This document shows, one piece after another, positions 33,263 to 40,431 of a DNA stretch of 44,366 nucleotides. The position numbers and the translations under genes are program-made. Source of the stretch: CAUZFZ01 sp963579025 (GTDB taxonomy: Bacteria > Planctomycetota > Planctomycetia > Planctomycetales > Planctomycetaceae); the NCBI GenBank assembly GCA_963579025.1, contig CAUZFZ010000082.1:1-44366 (forward strand). The letters run 5' to 3'. How positions within the stretch are numbered: position 1 is the first letter of the stretch; each line of letters opens with the position of its first letter. A model generated the notes under the pieces. The model worked only from the letters and a program-made list of their open reading frames with translations, did no database searches and was not told where the DNA came from.

Positions 33263-34177
33263 TTACGACATCCAGCCACGCAGCATATCGCGCAGAATTG
33301 CCAGGTCACGGAAGAGTTGCCCGCGATCGGCGTGTGCGTGCTCCAGACACCACGGTCCGCGGAAGCCGGTGTCCCAGCCGGTCTGGAAACAGCGTTTCAG
33401 ATCGTACAGGGGGTGCTCGCCTTTCGGACCCAGTTGCCGCGCTTTGAAATCGCAGGTCACCGCGTGCGGGAAGGTCGCGGCCAGGCCAGGGAAGCGGACG
33501 GAATTGTCCTTCCAGTTGCCGGTGTCCGGTGACGCCTTGACGTCACGGTCGATCGCCTTGATCAGCTTCACGACGGACTGCGGATCGGATTCCATCCAAG
33601 CGTAATTCTCAACCAGCATCCCGACGTTGCGCTCGGCGCCGTAGTCGACCAGTTCACGATACGAGGCAACGTGAATCGCCATGTCCGGCGTCTCCTTCAG
33701 CGGCAGTGGCCGAGCCCACCCGATGCCCAGCATCGATGCCGCGTCGATCGATTGCTTGTACACGTTGAGTGCTTTGGTTCGCACGTCCTGATCCGGACTG
33801 TTCATGTCGAGACCGCGCTGATTCAGCTTGAGGTTGATCATCACGCAGCCGGCGTCGGCAACAGCAGTTCGAACCTTCTCCAGCCATTTGGGCTCCTGGG
33901 TTCCCAGTGAGGACGTGTTGAGATCGATGACTCGCATATCGAGTTCGTCGCGCATGATCCGCGGCAGTTCCAACATGCTGAACTGTCCCTTGGCCGGGTT
34001 CGCGATCAGGTGCCGCGAGAAGGACGACGTCGTCACACCGACTTCACGTTCCAGCGGCTTGCCGTCTGCAGGATTCTTCGCGGACACCGTCCGTCCGGCC
34101 AGTCCCGCGAACCCCGCAACGGCGATCGTTCCGAAAAACTTACGGCGTGAAAACGGGCTTTTGGGCAGACGCAGCAT
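33263..34177 (-). CDS. Tat-exported sugar phosphate isomerase/epimerase-like protein
   Basis: A 304-residue protein. The N-terminus FSRRKFFGTIAVAGFAGLAG is a twin-arginine signal with cleavage near TVSA, so it is exported folded. The body is an AP-endonuclease-2-type TIM barrel (xylose isomerase-like): VGVTTSSFSRHL at the first strand, MRVIDLNTSSLG, GCVMINLKLNQ, GMLVENYAWMESDP, SPDTGNWKD and WCLEHAHADRG, with Glu, Asp and His metal-ligand candidates. The substrate is unknown. The start at 34177 is supported by GGAGAG (34183-34188); a longer frame to 34300 lacks support and would hide the Tat signal. It is divergent from the next operon with about 100 bp between starts. Confidence 0.9.
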   Translation of the reverse strand: MLRLPKSPFSRRKFFGTIAVAGFAGLAGRTVSAKNPADGKPLEREVGVTTSSFSRHLIANPAKGQFSMLELPRIMRDELDMRVIDLNTSSLGTQEPKWLEKVRTAVADAGCVMINLKLNQRGLDMNSPDQDVRTKALNVYKQSIDAASMLGIGWARPLPLKETPDMAIHVASYRELVDYGAERNVGMLVENYAWMESDPQSVVKLIKAIDRDVKASPDTGNWKDNSVRFPGLAATFPHAVTCDFKARQLGPKGEHPLYDLKRCFQTGWDTGFRGPWCLEHAHADRGQLFRDLAILRDMLRGWMS

Positions 34178-34280
34178 GGCAACTCTCCGCAACCGGGTAG
34201 TGAGACGGGCACTCAGATGGGTACGATCATAGCCAGCGTGGTGATCGCCAGGCGAAACAACCCCGACCGGAGAAGCTGCC

Positions 34281-35273
34281 GTGAAACCAATCTTGTCCAT
34301 TGCCTGTCTGCTGCAGTTATGTCTGACCGAAGTCAGGGCCGACGAGGAGCCCGTTTTTTCCGGACCTCAAACTGGCGAAACCCTGCCGCCATTGAAGGTG
34401 CGAAACGTGCTGGCTGAAGAGGCAACCGACGTGGGGCTGATTGAGAAAGCAGATGGAAAACCTGTACTGCTCGTGTTTTTTCACAAGCGAACGCGACCGG
34501 CATTCGGGCTGGCGAATGCACTGATGAGACTGGCAAAGACGCGTGAAAAGCAGGGGCTTGTCAGCGGAGTCGTCATGCTCACCGATGACCCCACCGAGAC
34601 CGGCAACTGGATGAAGCGGATCCGCAAACTGCTCCCGAAAGACACCCTATACGGAATCTCGATGGACGGTGCGGAAGGTCCAGGTGCTTATGGCCTCAAC
34701 CGCGAAGTTACGCTGACCGTGCTCGTCGGGAAAGAAGGCAAGGTCACGGCGAACTTCGCGCTGGTTCAGCCCAGCCTGCCGAACGATGGTCCAAAGATCG
34801 CAAAGGCCGTCGTGGAAGTGACGGGCGGTGGAAAGGTGCCGGACATTCTGTCTCTGGCCGGCAACCGCATGCGGGATCAGAAGAAACGGCCCGCGCAGCG
34901 ACCGCAGCAGAAACCACTACCGGAAGAGCTGACGGGCATGCTGCGACGCCTGATTAACAAGGAAGCTTCCGAGGAAGATGTCAGCGCGGCCGCAAAGGAC
35001 ATCGAAGAGTTCATCACGAAAAAGGACAACGCAGAATGGAAGGAACGTATCGGCCAGATCACAACGAACATCATCTCCGCGGGAAAGCTGGAGAATTACG
35101 GGACGGAACCAGCTCGCGTGCATCTGAAGCAATGGGCTGAGAAGTACGGTCCGAAAGAACGACCTGCCAAACGTGACGCGCCCGCGAAGACTGATCGCTC
35201 GAAGCCCGAGAAGGCGCCAACCAAAGAATCGGACAGCAAAGCGCCGGAAGCGAAAAAGAAGGATGCAGAGTGA
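34281..35273 (+). CDS. Secreted thioredoxin-fold-like protein lacking the CxxC pair
   Basis: A 330-residue secreted protein. A signal peptide (about residues 1-20) holds the only two cysteines. The next 170 residues look like a thioredoxin/redoxin fold (GKPVLLVFFHKRTRPAFGLA, then VVMLTDD and LNREVTLTVLVGKEGKV), but where the catalytic CxxC should follow the first strand the sequence is HKRTRPAF. It therefore cannot do thiol chemistry. The C-terminal half is charged, with KKRPAQRPQQKPLPEEL and a Lys/Ala/Pro-rich tail. Start GTG at 34281. Its stop overlaps the GTG start of the DUF1549 gene by 4 bp, so they are translationally coupled. A structural or binding role is inference. Confidence 0.82.
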   Translation: MKPILSIACLLQLCLTEVRADEEPVFSGPQTGETLPPLKVRNVLAEEATDVGLIEKADGKPVLLVFFHKRTRPAFGLANALMRLAKTREKQGLVSGVVMLTDDPTETGNWMKRIRKLLPKDTLYGISMDGAEGPGAYGLNREVTLTVLVGKEGKVTANFALVQPSLPNDGPKIAKAVVEVTGGGKVPDILSLAGNRMRDQKKRPAQRPQQKPLPEELTGMLRRLINKEASEEDVSAAAKDIEEFITKKDNAEWKERIGQITTNIISAGKLENYGTEPARVHLKQWAEKYGPKERPAKRDAPAKTDRSKPEKAPTKESDSKAPEAKKKDAE

Positions 35274-37372
35274 ATCCGTTCTGGTTAACAGCACTGGCAC
35301 TGACCGTCGGCAATGCTGAGGAAGTCGATTTCGACACTCAGATTGTTCCCGTGCTGACGCGGTACGGCTGCAATTCGGGAGCGTGTCACGGATCGGCAGC
35401 CGGTCGCGGTGGATTTAATCTCTCGCTGTATGGCAGCGACCCGGAACGCGACCACGAAGCTGTTGTCTTCGACCTGGAAGGCCGAAGAGTCAGTCAGTCG
35501 CGCCCGGCAGAGAGCCTGCTGCTGCTGAAGGCCACCGAGTCACTCAATCATGGTGGCGGCCCGCGGTTCGACGTTGACAGTGAAGCGGCCGGGCTTCTGA
35601 TCCGCTGGATTCAGGACGGTGCGCGACGCACGGGATCCAGCCGTCTGGAAAAACTGGAACTGCGACCGAAATCGGCGATCCTCGCGGCTCCGGGCCAGAC
35701 CACAGCATTGCGTGTGCTGGCAACGTTCAGCGATGGCAGGCAGCAGGACGTGACGCGGTGGTCGACAATGACGCCGGATGACAAGGACGCGGTCGCCGTC
35801 GATTCGGACGGTCAGGCAACCGTGCTCCGTCGCGGACGACATCTCATTCAGGTCCGATACCTCGATCGCGTCCTGCCCGTCGAGTTGATCGTTCCGCTGA
35901 ACAAGCAACCGGTCCAGGTGATTCGTTCGCGGGGCGGGAACTTCATCGACGAGTTTGTTGACCGGAGACTGACAACACTGCACATCCCCCCGTCACCAGA
36001 GTGTGATGATGCAACATTTCTTCGACGCGTTCGTCTGCGTCTGACCGGACGACTGCCGACTCCGGACGAAGTTCGAGGGTTCAAGGGCGACCGACGGAAA
36101 CTCATCGACCGACTACTGGCCAGCAATGACTTCAGTGAATACTGGACACACTGGCTGGCGACGCTGCTGCGGATTCGAACTCAGCCGCAGGAAGATACCG
36201 CCGCGCGGACATATCACGCATGGCTGCGCACTCAACTGGATCGACAGACGCCATTCGATCAACTTGCCGTGGCATTGCTGACTGCGACTGGCGATTCACA
36301 CGAAGTGGGTCCAGCCAGCTTCTACCGGACATCTCGAGACGCACGTTCTCTGGCGGAGTTTGCCAGCGAGCTGTTCATGGGAGTGCAACTGCGGTGCGCC
36401 AACTGTCACGACCATCCACTCGACCGCTGGACCCAGGACGATTACCACGGTCTGGCGGCAATCTTCGCCCGACTGGACCTGGGCCGCGTGATCTCAGTTC
36501 GTTCCCGTGGTGAGGTCATTCATCCGCGCACGGGCGAACCAGCCGTCTCTCGCATTCCCGGCGAGCAGTTTCTGACCGACGCGACCGACGCCCGTGCTGA
36601 CCTGGCCAGATGGCTCACTGCAAAGGGCAATCCCTACTTCGACCGCGCTATCGTTAATCGGCTGTGGAAAGCCGTGATGGGACGCGGTCTGGTCGAACCC
36701 GTCGATGATCTGCGTGCGACGAATCCCGGCACGCATCCCGAACTTCTGGGTCGGCTCGCCGAAGACTTTGCGAACAATGGACGCAGTCTGCGACACACTC
36801 TCCGCACGATCTGCCACAGTGCGGTTTTCGCACGCACCACCACCGCGACGTCTGGCAACGAGTCCGACGACGAGTTTTATTCACATGCACTCCGGGTGCC
36901 GCTGTCGCCGGAAGTCCTTGCCGACGTTATCTCGGATGTCACTGGCGTTTCGGAATCATACGGAGATGAGCCGTCCGGCATGCGCGCGGTCAATTTATTT
37001 GCAGGTAACATTCCATCTGCGTCGCTCGACATTCTGGGCCGGTGTTCACGGTCAGAATCATGCGAGTCAACCGGTTCGACCGCCGGCGACCTGCCGCGTG
37101 CGCTGCATCTAATTAACGGGCCTTTACTGAATCGCCGTCTGAAAGATGCGAACGGCCGAGTGCACAAAATGGTGACGACAACGTCAGAGGCAGAACTTGT
37201 CGTGGAGTTTTACCTGCGAGCACTGTCACGATTTCCGACTGATCAAGAGAGACGTTTCTGGCACGAACGATTTACACTCGTCAACGGGGGCGGTGCGACT
37301 GCGCGTACGGAACTGGCAGAAGACTTCGTGTGGAGTCTGCTGACCTGCCAGGAATTTGTGACATCACGCTGA
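35270..37372 (+). CDS. DUF1549/DUF1553 planctomycete cytochrome with CX4CH motif
   Basis: A 700-residue protein with a short signal-like N-terminus (MNPFWLTALALTVGNA). The first haem-type motif is CNSGACH (residues 34-40), spaced CX4CH rather than CXXCH. A Big2-like beta domain follows (about residues 125-210; LRVLATFSDGRQQDVTRWST). DUF1549 has FIDEFVDRRLTTLHIPPSPE, TFLRRVRLRLTGRLPTPDEV and a normal CANCHDHPLDRW motif. DUF1553 has ADLARWLTAKGNPYFDRAIV and later LSPEVLADVISDVTG. It starts with GTG inside the stop of the previous gene, with AAGGA at 35259-35263. The DUF1501 partner follows 36 bp later. Its function is unknown. Confidence 0.93.
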   Translation: MNPFWLTALALTVGNAEEVDFDTQIVPVLTRYGCNSGACHGSAAGRGGFNLSLYGSDPERDHEAVVFDLEGRRVSQSRPAESLLLLKATESLNHGGGPRFDVDSEAAGLLIRWIQDGARRTGSSRLEKLELRPKSAILAAPGQTTALRVLATFSDGRQQDVTRWSTMTPDDKDAVAVDSDGQATVLRRGRHLIQVRYLDRVLPVELIVPLNKQPVQVIRSRGGNFIDEFVDRRLTTLHIPPSPECDDATFLRRVRLRLTGRLPTPDEVRGFKGDRRKLIDRLLASNDFSEYWTHWLATLLRIRTQPQEDTAARTYHAWLRTQLDRQTPFDQLAVALLTATGDSHEVGPASFYRTSRDARSLAEFASELFMGVQLRCANCHDHPLDRWTQDDYHGLAAIFARLDLGRVISVRSRGEVIHPRTGEPAVSRIPGEQFLTDATDARADLARWLTAKGNPYFDRAIVNRLWKAVMGRGLVEPVDDLRATNPGTHPELLGRLAEDFANNGRSLRHTLRTICHSAVFARTTTATSGNESDDEFYSHALRVPLSPEVLADVISDVTGVSESYGDEPSGMRAVNLFAGNIPSASLDILGRCSRSESCESTGSTAGDLPRALHLINGPLLNRRLKDANGRVHKMVTTTSEAELVVEFYLRALSRFPTDQERRFWHERFTLVNGGGATARTELAEDFVWSLLTCQEFVTSR

Positions 37373-37408
37373 GCGGCAATCTGACCACCCTGTGGCCATC
37401 GAGGCACC

Positions 37409-38806
37409 ATGATCTCACGACGCAAAATGCTCAGTCGCAGTGCCGTCGGATTCGGCTGGCTGGCAGCTATGTCCATGCTGGCCAATGAGCAGTCGGCCCA
37501 CGCACGTGTTGACCCACTGGCGCCGAAGCAGCCGCATTTTCCACCGCGTGCGAAGCGCGTGATCTTCCTGTTCATGAAAGGAGGACCATCGCACGTTGAT
37601 ACGTTCGATTACAAATCGAAGCTCCAGGCTGATGACGGGAAACCACTGACGTTCGATAAGCCGCGAGTTCAGTTTGCTCCGACGAACAACCTGCTCAAAT
37701 CGCCCTGGAAGTTCCGCCAGCACGGCGAGAGCGGTCTGTGGTGCAGCGAGCTGTTCCCCAATGTCGCCCGGCATATGGACGACCTGTGTGTACTCGCTTC
37801 GTGCCACGGAACGAATGCCGCTCACGGGGGAGCCCTGCTGAAACTGCATACCGGCAGTGACAACTTTGTACGGCCCAGCATGGGTGCCTGGGTGACGTAT
37901 GGTCTGGGAACGGAAAACCACAGCCTGCCGGGCTTCGTCACGATCTGCCCGACGCTGGCTCATGGCGGAGTCAAGAACTGGGGCTCGGCGTTTCTGCCGG
38001 CTCATTTCCAGGGAACGCCGATTGGCAATGCCAGCGTGCCGTCAGAACAGGCCCGCGTGAAGTACATCACCAACGACCGAATCTCGCGATCATTGCAACG
38101 TAAACAGCTCGATCTGTTGAACGAGATCAATCGCGGACACCTGGAGCAGACCGGTCCGCATGCCGCACTGGAAGCTCGCATCAGCTCATTCGAACTGGCG
38201 TTCCGGATGCAGACAGAAATGCCCGACGTTGAGGATCTGTCGACGGAGTCCCAGGCAACTCATCGTATGTACGGACTGCACGAGACGATGACCGCAGACT
38301 TTGGACGGCAGTGTCTGATGGCACGCCGATTTGCCGAGAGGGGAGTGCGGTTCATTCAGGTGACCCACAGCGACTCGAACGTGCAGTGGGACCAGCACAG
38401 CAATCTATTGGAAGGGCACACGAAAAACTCGAAGGAAGTAGACCTGCCGATTGCGGGACTGCTGACAGATCTGAAGTCTCGTGGGCTGCTGGAAGACACG
38501 CTTGTTCTTTGGGGTGGTGAATTCGGCCGGACGCCAGTGGCTCAAGGAAAAAACGGACGCGACCACAACCCGGACGGCTTCACCATGTGGATGGCCGGCG
38601 GCGGCGTGAAGAGCGGATTCAAGTACGGAGCGACCGACGATTACGGCTATTTCGCGGTGGAAAACAAGATGCACGTCAACGATCTGCACGCCACGCTGTT
38701 GCACATCATGGGGCTCGACCACGAACGGTTGACGTATCAATACGCCGGCCGAGACTTCCGCCTGACCGACGTTGCCGGTCATGTCGCTCAGGACATTCTT
38801 GCGTGA
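37409..38806 (+). CDS. DUF1501 protein, Tat-exported
   Basis: A 465-residue protein. The leader ISRRKMLSRSAVGFGWLAAM is a twin-arginine signal. Family blocks are RAKRVIFLFMKGGPSHVDTF, SPWKFRQHGESGLWCSELFP, GALLKLHTGSDNFVRPSMGA, WVTYGLGTENHSLPGF, DFGRQCLMARRFAERGVRFI, LVLWGGEFGRTPV and HATLLHIMGLDHERLTYQYA. It is a paralogue of the protein at 22805 and the partner of the preceding cytochrome. The GEFGRTP motif is the more common form, while the 22805 copy has TEFGRGP. It is presumed periplasmic with a metal-binding alkaline-phosphatase-like fold; the reaction is unknown. Confidence 0.95.
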   Translation: MISRRKMLSRSAVGFGWLAAMSMLANEQSAHARVDPLAPKQPHFPPRAKRVIFLFMKGGPSHVDTFDYKSKLQADDGKPLTFDKPRVQFAPTNNLLKSPWKFRQHGESGLWCSELFPNVARHMDDLCVLASCHGTNAAHGGALLKLHTGSDNFVRPSMGAWVTYGLGTENHSLPGFVTICPTLAHGGVKNWGSAFLPAHFQGTPIGNASVPSEQARVKYITNDRISRSLQRKQLDLLNEINRGHLEQTGPHAALEARISSFELAFRMQTEMPDVEDLSTESQATHRMYGLHETMTADFGRQCLMARRFAERGVRFIQVTHSDSNVQWDQHSNLLEGHTKNSKEVDLPIAGLLTDLKSRGLLEDTLVLWGGEFGRTPVAQGKNGRDHNPDGFTMWMAGGGVKSGFKYGATDDYGYFAVENKMHVNDLHATLLHIMGLDHERLTYQYAGRDFRLTDVAGHVAQDILA

Positions 38807-38854
38807 TCGTTCGCGACGCAGGGAATAATCCCGAAACAACTTCCCGGAATTGTG

Positions 38855-38975
38855 AGCCGTAGCCCGATTTCTCCGAAATCGGGACCAGACGACATCGCAA
38901 CCTGCCGTCACATCGACCGCCGCTCTGTCTTGCCAGGTCCAAGGCAGCGGATTTCGGAGAAATCCGCCTACGGCT
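38855..38975. repeat. Palindromic element between convergent genes (GATTTCTCCGAAATC-type)
   Basis: A 121 bp element with long inverted arms (38855-38883 and 38948-38975). Both ends read AGCCGTAG outward, and each arm contains its own small palindrome GATTTCTCCGAAATC. The arms differ at about three positions. It sits between the 3' ends of the DUF1501 gene and the minus-strand barrel gene, so it may serve as a two-way terminator. It is a dispersed-repeat type. Confidence 0.8.
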
Positions 38976-39006
38976 GAGCTCCTGACCAATGCACAGCCTC
39001 GGCAGA

Positions 39007-40314
39007 CTACAGTCGCTTGATGATCGCCAACTGGAGCTCGGTGTCGAAGAACCGATTCTCCTCGCTGCGGCGAAGCGGAACGACCGTGGCGAGGCGAACA
39101 GATGTGTTTCCATTCCATTCGCTGTGTAGCCCAATGGTCAGGTTCACGACGTCGAAACGGTTGGTGATATTTCCCACGGACAGGAAGCCGACTTCAGTGA
39201 TGTGAGCGTCGTTGAGGGCTGTCGAATAGTGCAGCTCCAGCACGGACGCCAGGCCTGTCAGTCCGCTGCTGTCAGGAGTGTCAGTTCGCATCCACCAGTA
39301 ACCGGCGGAGACGTCCAGGAACATCAGCGTCTGCTCCACGAGGCGTCCTGAATCAACCGTCGGTATTTGTGCAAATGGATCGACGACTCGGACACTGTCA
39401 CCATCGGCGGCCACATCGACCTGAGCGAACGCGTGGAAGAACCAGTTGTCATCTGGTGCCACCTGCAGCGCGAGGTAGGGGAGCAGGTGAACGGCTTCGT
39501 TCTCGATCCGGACCGGGAATCCGGAGAACTCGACATCGAGGTCGTCGCCCGTCGGCGCGGTCACGGCCAGGCCCAGCGCTACAGCGACCTGTGAATCGGC
39601 GTAGAGGAGTTTCTTCAGCGTGACAACCAGATTTCCCAGTCCATCCGTTTGCGCGCGGCTGACGGTATTGGCCAGATCGGTCTCTGTGGCAACCGGCAGG
39701 CGGATTTCTACAGACCAGTTCCCGTTGTCAAACGTCCGTTCCACTCCGAAGGTGAACTGGTTGATGTCATCGGAGCGGTTACCACCAAAGCCGCTTATAT
39801 CGACGGCGTTGTGGAAGTGATTGAAAAAGGCAAAAACGCGGTCTGTTGGCAGTGCGCGTGCCTGCTCATTCTTGTAACGACGCGTGGCTCCACCGCCGGG
39901 CACACTGACAACAGGATCGGAAGACGACATGGCACCACTGGATATCTGAGCGACCGACAGTGTGTTGAAGTCACCGAAGAGATCCGGAGTTCGCGACAGG
40001 CGCGACAGAAACGGACGCCGTCCCGCTGGAGCCCGCAGGTTACTGAAGGGTGAGAGGGGCGAATCCAATGGCTGGACGACGGCGGGAGGCGTCGGCTCTT
40101 TCGGCTTGGCAGGATCTTCCGGTTTTACCGGTGGCACCGGGGTCTTGCCGTCAGCCGATTTGGCCGGCGGAACTGGTTTCGGCTGAGCAGTGACCTTGGG
40201 ATCAGCGGGTTTTGCCGGATCATCCTGCGCATCGGCTGTCTGGACAAAAGTCGCCACGACGAGACCAGTCAGACAAGCGGTCCAGGAGTTTGCGACGCTC
40301 GTTCGTCTAAACAT
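39007..40314 (-). CDS. Secreted beta-barrel-like protein of unknown function
   Basis: A 435-residue protein with a signal peptide (about residues 1-29, ending TADAQ). A Pro/Lys/Ala-rich linker follows (KPKEPTPPAV and similar, about residues 31-80). The rest alternates amphipathic beta-strands (VFAFFNHFHNAVDISGF, NQFTFGVERTFDNGNWSVEI, ALGLAVTAPTGDDLDVEFSG, FFHAFAQVDVAADG, FLDVSAGYWWM), consistent with an outer-membrane barrel of transporter or porin type. It ends in IIKRL rather than an aromatic residue. It follows the kinase gene by about 117 bp on the same strand and may be its co-transcribed partner. Function unknown. Confidence 0.8.
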   Translation of the reverse strand: MFRRTSVANSWTACLTGLVVATFVQTADAQDDPAKPADPKVTAQPKPVPPAKSADGKTPVPPVKPEDPAKPKEPTPPAVVQPLDSPLSPFSNLRAPAGRRPFLSRLSRTPDLFGDFNTLSVAQISSGAMSSSDPVVSVPGGGATRRYKNEQARALPTDRVFAFFNHFHNAVDISGFGGNRSDDINQFTFGVERTFDNGNWSVEIRLPVATETDLANTVSRAQTDGLGNLVVTLKKLLYADSQVAVALGLAVTAPTGDDLDVEFSGFPVRIENEAVHLLPYLALQVAPDDNWFFHAFAQVDVAADGDSVRVVDPFAQIPTVDSGRLVEQTLMFLDVSAGYWWMRTDTPDSSGLTGLASVLELHYSTALNDAHITEVGFLSVGNITNRFDVVNLTIGLHSEWNGNTSVRLATVVPLRRSEENRFFDTELQLAIIKRL

Positions 40315-40431
40315 GACAGTTTTCCCGGGGAGTGCGAAATCGAATCGGCGGACATGATCCGGCCAGCCGTTAGATTCATCGTCTCCCGTCGGGCGACGCC
40401 TTGCGGAACATCGTGGCCAGTCGCGGCGTTA

